Source: Tolypothrix campylonemoides VB511288
GTDB lineage: Bacteria > Cyanobacteriota > Cyanobacteriia > Cyanobacteriales > Nostocaceae
Assembly: GCA_000828075.3 (NCBI GenBank)
Contig: JXCB02000023.1
Coordinates: 667,937 to 731,936, forward strand
Direction: 5' to 3'
DNA: 64,000 bases
Shown here: piece after piece, positions 1 to 10,026 of the stretch
How the letters are laid out: the number at the start of each line of letters is the position of its first letter
Position numbering within the stretch: the first letter of the stretch is position 1
The notes under the pieces: generated by a model
What the model was told of the DNA's origin: nothing
Databases searched by the model: none
The model's input: the letters and a program-made list of their open reading frames with translations, nothing else
Translations under genes and position numbers: made by a program

Positions 1-2
1 TT

Positions 3-2099
3 AACAGCAATCAAGATGGTGATGTCAAACCGGATGAGCAACTGACTTTGCGCGAAGCAATTGAGGTTGTTAATGGTACGCTACCAGTTGAGCGACTTAG
101 CAGTGCAGAAAAAGCGCAGATCCAACCAACGACTGGAGGAAGTCGTATCGAGTTTAATCTCCCTGCGGGTGCGACGGCGATCCAGTTACAAAGACAATTG
201 CCAGATTTAGCATCTCCAGGATTAGTCATAGATGGTTCGACTCAGCCTGGATACGATGCTTCAACTTCAGCAACTGCTGAAATTGCCATCCCGGTTCCGG
301 TGGTGGCGATCGCTCCTGCACCAAACACAGAAATCTTTCGCGGTTTGACTATTGTCGCAGATGGCGTAACAATTCGCGGCTTAAACCTTTACGGTTTCAA
401 TGCTAGCCCGATCAAGCAGCAACTCGGAAACCTGCTGATTTACGATGGCGTTCCTAAGCCAGTGACGCTGACGACGCCGCCTGGGGATATTGTGATTTCT
501 CATCGTTTACCGCCTCCCAACACCAAGAGACAGCAGCCCCCCAACGATGATTTTCCTTTTTATAACAGGGATGTTCCCCCGAAAAACGTTGTTATTGAAA
601 ACAACTGGTTGGGGCTGACAGTTGATGAAAGATTGCCCGATAACACATCGGCTTTCGGGATTTACGTTTTTAATTCCCAAGGGGCAACAATTCGGCGCAA
701 CCGTATTTATTATCACGAAGGCAGCGCGATTATTACTTCAATACGTGGGGAAAATACGGTTGTTACGGAAAACATTATTGTTGGGAATGGGCTTGCCGGA
801 ATGCCAGATGCCTTACGTATAGAAGGTGTCGTTAACAAGTCCCAAATTACAGGCAACTTGATTTGTGCTAACGATGGTGCTGGAGTGTATTTATTTAAAC
901 CAGAAGGAGATGTACGCATCCAAAATAACCGGATTACTTACAACGGCAGGCGTTTGCGGCGAGCAGCAGTTTACTTGATGGGGAGTAACCATCAAGTTTT
1001 AGGTAATCAAATTGATAATCAAACGGGGCCTGGGGTTGTCGTGTCGGCTTTTCCCAATACCAAGAGCAATATTATCCAAAACAACGGGTTTGCTGCACTG
1101 GAAGGCTTAAGTATTGACCTCAACACCGAACGAGATCCGGAGGACGTATACGACTTTCAACGGGGAGATGGTCCCAATCCTAAGCGAAATTCCCCTAACC
1201 GCCGTCAGGATACAGGTAATGCTGCCATTAACGCTCCGGAATTCGCCACAAGAACGTTTGTTCCTGCTGGTAACAGTGTGACATTACAAGGAAAAGCTGA
1301 CCCCGGTTCTGAGGTGACTATTTATCGCCTCAGCGATTATCAAACAGGAAAACAGGCACTTTATCAACCAGGTTATGGGACGCTAACGACTCCACTGACA
1401 ACAACAAAGGTGGATGAGAAGGGTAATTTTAGCGTGACGGTAGAAAATCTACAGGTTGGGGATATCGTGAGTGCGATCGCCACCGACCCCAGATACGGCA
1501 CATCTGAACCCGCTGTTGGCGCCTTTATTGGCACAACAGGTGGCACAACAGGCACTTCACCCAACTCCGCCCCAGCAGGCAAACCACAGCAGATTCTGCC
1601 TCCGCAGTGTACTTCACGCCCCGCGCCCCCTGAACCACCAGCACCACCAGCACCACCGGAACCACCAGCACCTCCCGAACCAATCCGGCTACGAGTACCG
1701 CGCAACGTTCACTTTGCTCTAGACAAATCCTTTATTAGTCAGCAAAGCGCCGCTGTTCTCGATCGCGTGGCAGAAGTCTTGCAGCAATATCCATTCATCG
1801 TTATCGAATTACAAGGTCATACAGACCCCCGCGCCAGCGACGCATACAACCAAGCATTAGGTAGAAGACGGTCATTGTCTGTGAGAAATTATCTATTGCG
1901 TAAGGGTATCGCACCAGAACGGATGACCATCCGCTCGTTTGGCGAAAGCCAGAGGAAGGTTCCAGGAGGTACGGATGTTGTTGATTTCGCGCGCGATCGC
2001 CGTGTTGAAATCATCTTTAGAGATGTTAGAGGTATTGACCTGATTATTGAAGAACAAGAAGATGATTTGCAGATCGAAAGGCGACGAGGCAGAAGATAG
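3..2099 (+). CDS. Beta-helix surface protein with C-terminal OmpA domain (5' end off window)
   Basis: The frame is open to the left edge, so the gene starts outside the window; the TTG at 48 is not its start. The first in-window residues contain LTLREAIEVVNG, the CSLREA-like motif seen near the start of secreted beta-helix proteins. Residues from about 100 to 370 have the N/I/V-rich, glycine-turn pattern of a right-handed parallel beta-helix (stretches such as VVIENNWLGL, ATIRRNRIYY, VVTENIIVGN). A proline-rich linker (PPAPPEPPAPP type, nt 1620-1685) leads to an OmpA-like peptidoglycan-binding domain (nt about 1690-2035; NVHFALD, ELQGHTD, RRSLSVRNYL, RDRRVEI). Inference: an envelope-anchored protein displaying a beta-helix. 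The next gene also encodes an exported repeat protein, so this may be a surface locus. Confidence 0.85.
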   Translation, partial: NSNQDGDVKPDEQLTLREAIEVVNGTLPVERLSSAEKAQIQPTTGGSRIEFNLPAGATAIQLQRQLPDLASPGLVIDGSTQPGYDASTSATAEIAIPVPVVAIAPAPNTEIFRGLTIVADGVTIRGLNLYGFNASPIKQQLGNLLIYDGVPKPVTLTTPPGDIVISHRLPPPNTKRQQPPNDDFPFYNRDVPPKNVVIENNWLGLTVDERLPDNTSAFGIYVFNSQGATIRRNRIYYHEGSAIITSIRGENTVVTENIIVGNGLAGMPDALRIEGVVNKSQITGNLICANDGAGVYLFKPEGDVRIQNNRITYNGRRLRRAAVYLMGSNHQVLGNQIDNQTGPGVVVSAFPNTKSNIIQNNGFAALEGLSIDLNTERDPEDVYDFQRGDGPNPKRNSPNRRQDTGNAAINAPEFATRTFVPAGNSVTLQGKADPGSEVTIYRLSDYQTGKQALYQPGYGTLTTPLTTTKVDEKGNFSVTVENLQVGDIVSAIATDPRYGTSEPAVGAFIGTTGGTTGTSPNSAPAGKPQQILPPQCTSRPAPPEPPAPPAPPEPPAPPEPIRLRVPRNVHFALDKSFISQQSAAVLDRVAEVLQQYPFIVIELQGHTDPRASDAYNQALGRRRSLSVRNYLLRKGIAPERMTIRSFGESQRKVPGGTDVVDFARDRRVEIIFRDVRGIDLIIEEQEDDLQIERRRGRR

Positions 2100-2158
2100 T
2101 CCAATCTATAGTCCAAACTCCATAGTTCACAGTCCACACGTCCAAAGTCTAGAAGCTC

Positions 2159-4534
2159 ATGAAAGCTTTATTTCAGCACCTAAAAGCGATTGTCCCATCT
2201 TCCCGTTGGCTTTCGCGCCAAGTCTTTGAAGTAGATAGCCTGTCGGCAGGACATAGAGAATTTGCTGTGACTCATGTATTAAATAAAACTAATAAAAAAA
2301 ACGTGCGTCTTCTCACTTTCAAGAGTACGCTTGCTACTGTGCTTTTCGCCTTGCCACAGGTTCCAATAGTAGGGAATTTTTCGGGTGGGAAGGCGTTGGC
2401 GCAGATAACACCAGGCAGTAGTTGTCCAGCTGGTACCACGCCCAGAACCCTTGAATGGACTGCGACCAGCAACCGTGCAGGAATTGAAAGTCAAACTCTA
2501 AGCATTAACGGAACCACCGCTACCCTCAGGTTCACTGAAAGCATCTCTGGTGGAGTTCTTGACCCAAGCCAAACATTAATTAGCAACGAGACCTATGGTG
2601 GTCTTCCAGGACCAAATTTGAGGTTTAATATAGGTGTCGGAAGAAGTGAAGATCCAAACTCTCGTTTTGACAGACCAGCGCCAGTAGGTAGTAGTGCGAC
2701 GCTCACCATTAACTTTTCACAACCAGTTACTTTAGCTTCTCCTCTCACCTTGTTGGATGTTGACCGATCTGGCGCACGCGATACTATAGGTGATATTGCG
2801 TACATTTACCAAGATAGAGTTACAGTAACAGCTTTTAATGGCAGTTCACCTGTGGGGGTAAGTCTTACAGCGCTTAGTCCTAGTAATGTCAGAGTGACTG
2901 GCAACGTTGCAGAAGGCATCGTTGAAAATGCTTTTCCTACAGAAAGCTTTGGTAACGTTACAGCTACCCTATCTGGTGCGGTGACCCGAATCGAGATTCT
3001 CTACCAGCCAGGAACAGAATTCGGTAACCCTTTACAGGATGAGACGATTGGTCTTGATCGGATACAAATTTGTGTGCCGACGGGAACAAGTACAATTGGC
3101 GATACAGTCTATAACGACACCAACGGCAACGGTGTCCAAGACGCAGGAGAACCCGGAATCGGCGATCGCACTATCTCCTTGACAGGCGCAGGACCAGACG
3201 GTGTATTTGGCACTCCTGACGACATTACCCGCACCGCTACCACTGATACCACAGGCAGATATAGCATCCCCAATTTACCTGCGGGAAGCTACAGAGTGAC
3301 GGTCACTAACCCACCAGATGGCTTGTCCCCAACCCAAACTCCACCCGCTACCATTACCCTAGCAACAGGTCAGAATTTAGACACGGTTGATTTTGGCTTC
3401 GCACAGCCGGGTACAATTGGCGATACAGTCTACAACGACACCAACGGCAATGGGGTCCAAGACGCAGGAGAACCCGGAATTAGCGGTCGTACTATCTCCG
3501 TAACTGGTGCAGGACCAGACGGTGTATTTGGCACAGCCGACGACATTAGCCGCACCGCCACCACTGATAGCACAGGCAGATACAGCATACCCAATCTGCC
3601 CCCTGGAAGCTACAGAGTGAGTGTTACTAACCCACCGGATGGCTTGTCCGCAAGCCAAATTCCGCCCGCTACCATTACCCTAAGATCAGGTCAAAATTTA
3701 GATACGGCTGATTTTGGCTTTACACAGCAGCAACTCGGCACAATTGGTAATACTGTTTTCAACGACAGAAATAGCAACAACGTTCAAGACACAGGGGAAG
3801 GTGGAATTCCTAGCATCACCGTTACTTTGACGGGTGCAGGACCAGACGGCAACTTTGGCACACCAGATGACATTACCCGCACCACTACCACCGATAACAA
3901 CGGCAGATACAGCTTCCCCAATTTGCCCCCAGGTACCTACAGAGTCGCCGTTACCAACCCTCCGGCTAACTTTACTCCCACTCTGACTCAGCCCAATCCC
4001 ATTACCCTAGCAGCTGGTCAGAATATCACTACAGCTAACTTCGGTTTCAATGTTCCTGCTTTAGGCGCAGGCGAGACGAATTTGCTGTTGGTAAAACGAA
4101 TTACCAATGTGTTGAGAAATGGTCAGCCCATCCCAGGCGCTAACTTCACCACCTTTGATGATGGTCCTGGCAATGATGACAATCAAATCAACCAGTCACA
4201 GCCTGTTCGTGGTGTTCGCGACCTACAGACGCCTGTACAAAGCGGCGATGAAGTGGAGTACACAATCTATTTCCTTGCCCAAGGAGTGAATAATGTCAGG
4301 TTCTGCGACTTAATTCCAGATGGTACAAGTTATAGCAACAACGGTATTTCCGTGTCTGGGGCTGGTAATGGTGCAGATCAAGGAACATTTTTATCACCTT
4401 TGGCACCTTTGCCTGCAGGTAATACCTGCCAAAGTCAAACAAATAATAAAGGTGCGGTGATTGTCAACTTGGGTACTTTTAATGCGAACAGCGGAAACCC
4501 GGCTTTTGTTCGCTTCCGTGTGAGAGTCGATTAA
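2159..4534 (+). CDS. Exported SdrD B-like repeat protein with C-terminal DUF11-like region
   Basis: The protein has 791 residues. The start region MKALFQHLKA is followed by a hydrophobic stretch (about residues 52-75) and an ALA-Q signal-peptidase-like site near residue 81, so it is probably exported; the signal lies unusually far in, and an internal start is possible. Residues about 85-310 form a beta-rich N-terminal domain. Three consecutive SdrD B-like (Cna-B fold) repeats follow, each with the calcium-site-like NDTNGNGVQD motif (NDRNSNNVQD in the third), GAGPDG.FGT.DDI, GRYS.PNLP.G.YRV and a DFGF/NFGF end. The C-terminus (LLLVKRITNV ... GDEVEYTIYFLAQG) resembles DUF11/isopeptide-type adhesin domains. 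It sits 59 bp after the OmpA/beta-helix gene on the same strand. No sortase motif is present. Likely surface adhesion or sheath role, by inference. Confidence 0.82.
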   Translation: MKALFQHLKAIVPSSRWLSRQVFEVDSLSAGHREFAVTHVLNKTNKKNVRLLTFKSTLATVLFALPQVPIVGNFSGGKALAQITPGSSCPAGTTPRTLEWTATSNRAGIESQTLSINGTTATLRFTESISGGVLDPSQTLISNETYGGLPGPNLRFNIGVGRSEDPNSRFDRPAPVGSSATLTINFSQPVTLASPLTLLDVDRSGARDTIGDIAYIYQDRVTVTAFNGSSPVGVSLTALSPSNVRVTGNVAEGIVENAFPTESFGNVTATLSGAVTRIEILYQPGTEFGNPLQDETIGLDRIQICVPTGTSTIGDTVYNDTNGNGVQDAGEPGIGDRTISLTGAGPDGVFGTPDDITRTATTDTTGRYSIPNLPAGSYRVTVTNPPDGLSPTQTPPATITLATGQNLDTVDFGFAQPGTIGDTVYNDTNGNGVQDAGEPGISGRTISVTGAGPDGVFGTADDISRTATTDSTGRYSIPNLPPGSYRVSVTNPPDGLSASQIPPATITLRSGQNLDTADFGFTQQQLGTIGNTVFNDRNSNNVQDTGEGGIPSITVTLTGAGPDGNFGTPDDITRTTTTDNNGRYSFPNLPPGTYRVAVTNPPANFTPTLTQPNPITLAAGQNITTANFGFNVPALGAGETNLLLVKRITNVLRNGQPIPGANFTTFDDGPGNDDNQINQSQPVRGVRDLQTPVQSGDEVEYTIYFLAQGVNNVRFCDLIPDGTSYSNNGISVSGAGNGADQGTFLSPLAPLPAGNTCQSQTNNKGAVIVNLGTFNANSGNPAFVRFRVRVD
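3092..4060 (+). repeat. Three tandem SdrD B-like coding repeats
   Basis: Three in-frame units begin at 3092, 3413 and 3740 with ACAATTGG, giving periods of 321 and 327 bp (107 and 109 codons). Units 1 and 2 are nearly identical over long nucleotide stretches, while unit 3 is more diverged, which suggests a recent duplication of the first pair. Confidence 0.85.
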
Positions 4535-4880
4535 AGTGTTTTGTTTGGTGGGGAAGTGGGAGAATCAATTCAAAATTCAAAATTCAAAATTTAGAATTTC
4601 ACCCCATCACCCCATCAGCGTCCACGAGTAACTCAACTTCATATAAGTAGATAGGTAAAAATAAACCGAACTATGTTAAGAAATGTAAAACCCTCTAAAA
4701 CCCGTGCCTTAGCCCAATGACTAATGACTAATGACTGCCTTAACGAGTTAACTTTATTTGTACCGACTTACTTAACGAGTTTCCTGCTTCTGAGCATACA
4801 AAAAAAATTGAACGTCAATTAGGTATTATTATTATCTTTGTTTTCGCCTGAATCCTTACGAACTACTTTATTTAATTGCA
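4535..4880. repeat. Intergenic region with short tandem repeats
   Basis: No gene is seen here. The stretch holds an AATTCAAA-type repeat (about 4567-4592), a TGACTAA heptamer run (about 4717-4736) and an AT-rich tail before the next start. These are the short tandemly repeated sequences common in filamentous cyanobacteria. Confidence 0.6.
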
Positions 4881-5429
4881 ATGCAAAAAACTCAGTTCAT
4901 CAGTTCAGTGCTTACCAGTGCCTTACTATTGTCCTCCTTATTCTCTTTTGGAGGGAAAATTGCTCAAGCACAACGGGCACAGCGTCCTGTCTCGCTGCTA
5001 AATAGTAAATGTGTAAACAGCGGACTTGGCACTGTTCGTCAGGAGAACCTTGATGTTTCTATAGGCAGAGCAGTTTATACTAGCAGGTTTTACCTCGGAC
5101 CAGGTAACCGTTCTGCTTCTCTAACTTGTAACATCAAGCCAGAAAAGAGTTCTAAACCCCCGTTTCAAACCCTAAATCTGGGTTTTGGAATACGTGACAA
5201 TGATACAAAAAGTCCAGGGGTTGAGGTGAAGGTTTACTTAGATGGCAACCAAGCTGAAACCCGTACTGTTGCCCCTGGACAGCAAACTTCGTTAGCATTT
5301 GATGTTAGTAATGCCAGCAACGTTGCTATCGAGGCTGTTTGTACTAGTCAAAGCCAATATTGTGACCGAGTTTACTTCTTTACCGCTGCTTTAGAGCGGC
5401 AGACTGCCCCCGCACAACCGAAAAAATAG
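4881..5429 (+). CDS. Small secreted protein of unknown function
   Basis: This 182-residue protein has a typical signal peptide: basic start (MQKTQ), hydrophobic core about residues 8-25 and an AQA-Q cleavage site near residue 30. The mature part has conserved-looking cysteines (SKCVNSG, LTCNIKP, EAVCTSQSQYCDR), suggesting disulfides outside the cytoplasm, and a beta-rich pattern. I do not recognise the family. No clear Shine-Dalgarno precedes the ATG. It follows two other exported proteins on the same strand, but a 346-bp gap argues for its own promoter. Confidence 0.6.
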   Translation: MQKTQFISSVLTSALLLSSLFSFGGKIAQAQRAQRPVSLLNSKCVNSGLGTVRQENLDVSIGRAVYTSRFYLGPGNRSASLTCNIKPEKSSKPPFQTLNLGFGIRDNDTKSPGVEVKVYLDGNQAETRTVAPGQQTSLAFDVSNASNVAIEAVCTSQSQYCDRVYFFTAALERQTAPAQPKK

Positions 5430-5691
5430 CTCGACAACCTTTAGTAGTATGGAATCTATAGAGAGATTGACTCCTAATTGTTAAATGTTAGTTGTTAGTT
5501 GTTAGCTTTTGATTGTTAGCTTTTTACTAATAGCTAACAACTAACGACTCATAAAAAAGTATAGCGGTTCTGGTGTTGAGTGCAATACATCAAGAAATAA
5601 GAACCACTCATGGGACACGAGATTAATAATTACTTAGTCCAAACAATAAACGCTATATTAGCAACAAACCAAGGTTGATTTATAGCTTTTC
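5430..5691. repeat. Intergenic region with TTAGTTG-type repeats
   Basis: About 5477-5551 holds alternating GTTAGTTGTTAG and CTAACAACTAACGA sequences that are inverted with respect to each other. This can fold into a hairpin between the convergent secreted-protein and kinase genes and could act as a two-way terminator (inference). Confidence 0.5.
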
Positions 5692-7695
5692 TTACAGTTT
5701 GTTTTCTAGTTCTAGAATTTCCTCTTCCCAAATATCGGTATTATCATAACTATTTGTCGTGTCAGCTTGATTATCCAAACTGGAATTTGGATGTTCTAGT
5801 TTGGGTTTATTGTAATTGCTAAAGTGCCCTAATTCAGGAAGCTGTTGTTTTGCTAAATTATCAGCAGCTTGTTGAAATAATGGCTCTACTTTGTTTCGCC
5901 AGTACTGAATATTGGGTAATTTTTCTGGATGGTCTTTATAAGCCAATACTTTATCCCATTGTCCCTCAGCCAATGCTGTGTCGAGGTCTTTAAATAGAGC
6001 TTCTGCTTTAGTCCAATCTTGCTGCCAGTGAGATATCATCTCTGTTGTCTCTTTGATAGCAGTAGGATTTGAAGTTATTGTCCTTAACAGGGCGATCGCA
6101 CCTTGTAAATCTCCTGATTCGTACTTATTCTTGGCTTTTTCTACGACTTGGGAACCGTTATCATCAGAAGCTAAAGGTTGTGATTTTCCTGATTGTTCTG
6201 ACTGTGACAATGAACTGGGTACATCAACCACAGGTTTTGTTTTTGGCTGAGGCGCTGGGCGATCGGCAATCAAGTTATTATCATCTACTGTTTTGACTGC
6301 AATACCCTTGTCTCGTAGGCAAGAAACCCATTCTTCGTTATTTTTGATAACTTCTGAATTTGCCCAAGCTTTCTGTGTGGGATCAAGTTTAATCTGTACC
6401 CAACCGCGTTTTGTTCGCAGACCTGTCACCTCAAATTTAGTATTTTTAGCAACAGTTTTTACAATAGAATCATCGTTAATAGGACTTGGCTCAGAACGGA
6501 TATTAGAATTTTCCTTGACAATAGCTAAACAGTTTTGTGCTAATGTCGCGTCACTATCTGAATTCGCGTTATAAATAGCAAAATCGGAAGCCAAACCTTG
6601 AACATTTTTGACCACAGCTGGGGTAACAACAGCAGCGCCACCAACCAAAACCGCCAGAATTAATAGCTGTAATAAGTCAGGTCCACTAGAACCTTTGGGG
6701 GTGGATTTAGGGGTTGCTGCTGCTACTGGTTGAGCGACAAGATTTGCCGGAGCAACTGCGAGCGTTTTTTGTCGAGATTGTGGAGATAAGGCAGATGAGG
6801 ACTTAATTGATGGGTAACTGGGAGTGTTTGAATACTCTTCGGATCTATACCTTGAGGAAAACGGTTGCAATGCTTGCAGTGCTTCTGATGCACTTTGGAA
6901 GCGATCCTTGAAGTGATAACGCACCATCTTGCTTAACACGGCTTCCAAGGCGTTGCTTACAGGTACGAGATGTTGCCAAAGGATTTCCCCAGTGTGAGGA
7001 TCTTCTTGCAAATCCATTGGCGCGACTCCCGTCAGCGCTTCAATGGCAATGATGCCAAGAGCATACATATCACTGTTTGGGCGGGGTTTGCCTTGACCTT
7101 GTTCCGTGGGCATATAGCCAGGAGTGCCAATCGCTACAGTCGCAGAGTGATGACCCGCAACTGTAAACATTTGTGTTCGCGCGTATCCAGTAGACACTCG
7201 CAATTGTTTCACAGCTCCAAAGTCTACAAGAACGAGTTTGTTATCCGAAGCGCGACGGATAATGTTATCCGGCTTGATGTCGCGGTGAATCACACCCTGT
7301 CCGTGGACAAATTTGAGAATGTCTAAAACTTCCAGCAGCAAACCAGTCACTTGGCTTTCATTCCAGCGCTGATTGGAATGCAGTTCCTCACTTAGGGGAT
7401 GCCCTTCAATAAATTCTTGTACTAAATAAAATTCTTGGTTTTCGTCAAAGTAAGCTAGAAGCCGAGGAATCTGGTTATGGTTGCCCAGTTTTTCTAGAGT
7501 TTCCGCTTCAATTTGGAACAGGCGCTTAGCAGTGTCAAACATTTTTGCCTCGGAATTAGCAGGCTTAAGGTGCTTGACAACGCAAATGGGGTTGCCTGGT
7601 CGTTTGGTATCTTCGGCGATGTAAGTTTCCCCAAATCCTCCTGTAGCAAGGACTCTAATAACTTTGTAACGATGATCCAGTAATTTACCTATCAT
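5692..7695 (-). CDS. Membrane-anchored Ser/Thr protein kinase with SH3-like domain
   Basis: The frame is open to 7749, but the ATG at 7695 is preceded by GGGGAG at a good distance and begins MIGKLLDHRYKV, the usual start of cyanobacterial Hanks-type kinases; this gives 667 residues. Visible kinase motifs are the glycine loop ATGGFGETY (17-25), Lys41, HRDIKPDN (137-144) and DFG (158-160), so the catalytic core looks intact. A low-complexity linker leads to one transmembrane helix (about 341-362) and a bacterial SH3-like domain (about 378-450; NIRSEPSP ... GWVQIKL). The C-terminal 200 residues are charged and may be helical. It probably senses wall or extracytoplasmic signals through the SH3 part (inference). 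It is convergent with the upstream secreted protein gene. Confidence 0.88.
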   Translation of the reverse strand: MIGKLLDHRYKVIRVLATGGFGETYIAEDTKRPGNPICVVKHLKPANSEAKMFDTAKRLFQIEAETLEKLGNHNQIPRLLAYFDENQEFYLVQEFIEGHPLSEELHSNQRWNESQVTGLLLEVLDILKFVHGQGVIHRDIKPDNIIRRASDNKLVLVDFGAVKQLRVSTGYARTQMFTVAGHHSATVAIGTPGYMPTEQGQGKPRPNSDMYALGIIAIEALTGVAPMDLQEDPHTGEILWQHLVPVSNALEAVLSKMVRYHFKDRFQSASEALQALQPFSSRYRSEEYSNTPSYPSIKSSSALSPQSRQKTLAVAPANLVAQPVAAATPKSTPKGSSGPDLLQLLILAVLVGGAAVVTPAVVKNVQGLASDFAIYNANSDSDATLAQNCLAIVKENSNIRSEPSPINDDSIVKTVAKNTKFEVTGLRTKRGWVQIKLDPTQKAWANSEVIKNNEEWVSCLRDKGIAVKTVDDNNLIADRPAPQPKTKPVVDVPSSLSQSEQSGKSQPLASDDNGSQVVEKAKNKYESGDLQGAIALLRTITSNPTAIKETTEMISHWQQDWTKAEALFKDLDTALAEGQWDKVLAYKDHPEKLPNIQYWRNKVEPLFQQAADNLAKQQLPELGHFSNYNKPKLEHPNSSLDNQADTTNSYDNTDIWEEEILELENKL

Positions 7696-7858
7696 ATTCA
7701 CTCCCCAGCGATAACACCCAATTTTAAAGAGGGTAATAAATATCTCCAAATTTTTCTCAATGAAATCCGCTATCTTGAGAAAAGATTTGGATGTAAAACG
7801 TAGTTTTTTAATAAATACACATTGTTAATTTTTCTTTCAATAGCCCTTGTTAATTCCA

Positions 7859-8344
7859 ATGCCACCTAAAATTAGCAATTCAGTAGCATGGCAGCAGGCA
7901 GAACTGCTCATGCAACCTGCTTTCATTCGCGTTGTCGATAATATTCGCAAGTTGCTTGATGTATCTTCCTGGACGGGGACTTATCAAGATGTCCTGATTT
8001 GGCCTACTGGCACTACTGATGAAACCAAAGCAATAGTGACGAAGCTCCTGCAAGACCTGGAAGCCGTAACACCGGAGCAAGCTTTGGAAATCAGAGAAAC
8101 ACTCTCGCGTCTGCCAATGCCCCATCCAGGATACCATTTATGTCTACAGCGTCAAGAGCAACAAATCAGTATAGATTTATGGGAATTGTGTTATCAAGTG
8201 TGTTTTCGTGAGTACATACCGGGGAATGAAACAGTTAACATTGATACGAGTTTAATCGATGAAAACGGCGAGGTAGACTGGCAACGCTTGGAGGTTAAGA
8301 CAAAGGAGTTAGTTGAACAAGTGTTTGCAAATTTACCAGAGTAA
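7859..8344 (+). CDS. Conserved hypothetical protein, 161 aa
   Basis: The frame opens with a TTG at 7847, but the ATG at 7859 (MPPKISNSVAW) is the more likely start. The product is soluble, acidic and without signal or membrane segments. I do not recognise a domain. It is divergent from the kinase gene, with about 160 bp between the two starts that must hold both promoters. Confidence 0.55.
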   Translation: MPPKISNSVAWQQAELLMQPAFIRVVDNIRKLLDVSSWTGTYQDVLIWPTGTTDETKAIVTKLLQDLEAVTPEQALEIRETLSRLPMPHPGYHLCLQRQEQQISIDLWELCYQVCFREYIPGNETVNIDTSLIDENGEVDWQRLEVKTKELVEQVFANLPE

Positions 8345-8635
8345 ATTCACCAAAAGAGTGCTAAGTACTAAATGCAAATTATTTAGGATTTAGCACTCAG
8401 GACTTTCATTGCCAGTAATCAAGAAAGACGGTAAAAAGTGCTGTGAGGTTTCCGACTTGATAGTGTATGCAAAAAGTTCGTAGAATGGCATTCTGGGGCT
8501 AAATGAACAAAGCCCACAGAATGGAATTGTGGAGCTACACAAACAAAGCCGTGATTAGCAGGCTAACAAAAGAGGTGAAGGAGGGCGATCGCTTTTGCAA
8601 CTCAGCTAGTATGGGGTGGCAAATTACCTAGCGGT
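8345..8635. other. Intergenic region with decayed hairpin repeats
   Basis: No gene is seen. Around 8485-8565 there are imperfect alternating copies of an ATTCTGGGGCT / AGCCCACAGAAT type sequence, resembling the small palindromic arrays found between cyanobacterial genes. The inverted copies could form hairpins downstream of the 161-aa gene. Confidence 0.4.
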
Positions 8636-9806
8636 CTACCTGACTACCTGTACTGGCTTCCAACTGTCCAAGGATGCTCGAATAGCCGTCAATTCACGTA
8701 GATATTCATTCAGGTTAACTTTATAAGCTTCAAGGGTTGCAAGAATCTGTTCCTTTTCAGCTTCTCTGCTTTCTCTTTCTTTGAGTAACCGATCAAACTC
8801 ATCTTGAAACTTTTTGATGTACTTATTAATTTGACGCTCTGCATTTCTGAAATCTGCTGAAATTTGTTTTTCAATAACTCGCTCTAGCAGGTTTTGGTTT
8901 CTTAGCACCTGCTCATCTATCCTTAACTTAATTAGCCTTACTGTTTCGCGTAAGTCAACCTCGTAGCCTTTAACTGGCACATCAACATAATATACGTGTT
9001 TAAAGCTACAGCAACCCCTCTTTTCTGTTCTCTTTTCTTTTCGCGTCCCAATAACGACTTTTTGCTGGTGTTGAATCTGTGCATCAATTCCAGGAAAATC
9101 AAATTTCTTGGCGATTCTCCACTACATCCTTAAACAAATCTGAGACAGCATTATCTTTGTAAGAAGCGTAATTTAAAACGAACAAAATCGCATTGCAGGT
9201 TCGCAGTGCTTCTAGTGCAGTTTGCTTTAGTGCTACTGTGTTGAAATTGGCAGACTCCCACTCATTTGGACCAGGAGTATCAACTAGCGTGAAACCAGAT
9301 AAAGATGAAAGGTCCCTAATGGCTTCAATGGGATACTCTATCTCAAAACGTGTGGTATTGTCAGGATTATGTTTCTCCTGAATCTCACGGGTACGTACTA
9401 AAAATTTCTGCTGAATCTCTCCAGCGTCACCCTCAGCAATAACAACAGGTCGTCTTTGTCCCTCTTGGTATTCTAAAAGTTTGGGAACTTGCCCAGCTTC
9501 AATATGTCGCACATCTGTACGGCAGACTGTACACGCTGCTGTTTCACTTGCCAAAACATCAGCACCAATTACAGCATTTAAAAAGGTACTCTTACCTGCC
9601 TTCATCGCCGCAATTACAGCTACCTGATACTTCTGTTCTTTTAATGCGTGTAGGGCTTTGTTGATGTCATCCTCAACACTCTGCAAACCTTTGGCACTGT
9701 CTCCTTCACTGAACCGACGTTGACGAATTTCCTCAAGGTATTGTAATAGCCGTGTACCAGTACTGTAGATACTTTCATGTGCTGCTTGGAAGTGTTTAGA
9801 GGACAT
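8636..9806 (-). pseudogene. Broken dynamin-like GTPase gene (internal deletion and frameshift)
   Basis: The 5' part (9806 down to 9099, 235 codons from the ATG at 9806) encodes the start of a bacterial dynamin-like GTPase with a P-loop-like AAMKAGKST and the G3 motif DTPG. The frame stops just after DLFKDVVEN, before the G4 (TKxD) motif. In another frame the sequence continues at once with a typical dynamin C-terminal tail (FDFPGIDAQIQHQQKVV ... YYVDVPVKGYEVDLRETV ... ATLEAYKVNLNEYL) and runs without a stop to 8636. The middle of the protein, including the rest of the G domain and most of the helical stalk, is missing. I read this as a large internal deletion that also shifted the frame. The start of the tail frame lies within about 9 bases of the break near 9110-9118. 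Confidence 0.8.
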
Positions 9807-10026
9807 AATTATGAGACGTTTGATAAAAAGAGTACCCAAAACACGTACAGCTTAATTGAATAAAGAAAATATTGGCAGCAGTGATTGCACTGAGGAAAAG
9901 GCGATCGCACTTTCCCAGACAGTAAAAATCAAGCTGAAACAACTAGTTAGGTTAATTTTTGATCACCTAAAAGATTAAAGGAACCATATGATAATATTAG
10001 GTAAAAGCCATTAAAAAAGAGAAAAT

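Noticed and set aside
1373-1705. 110-codon minus-strand frame rich in Gly/Ala
   Set aside because: It mirrors the proline-rich linker of the OmpA/beta-helix gene on the other strand and has no start signal.
6970-7326. 118-codon plus-strand frame
   Set aside because: It lies within the kinase domain on the opposite strand, whose motifs are intact.
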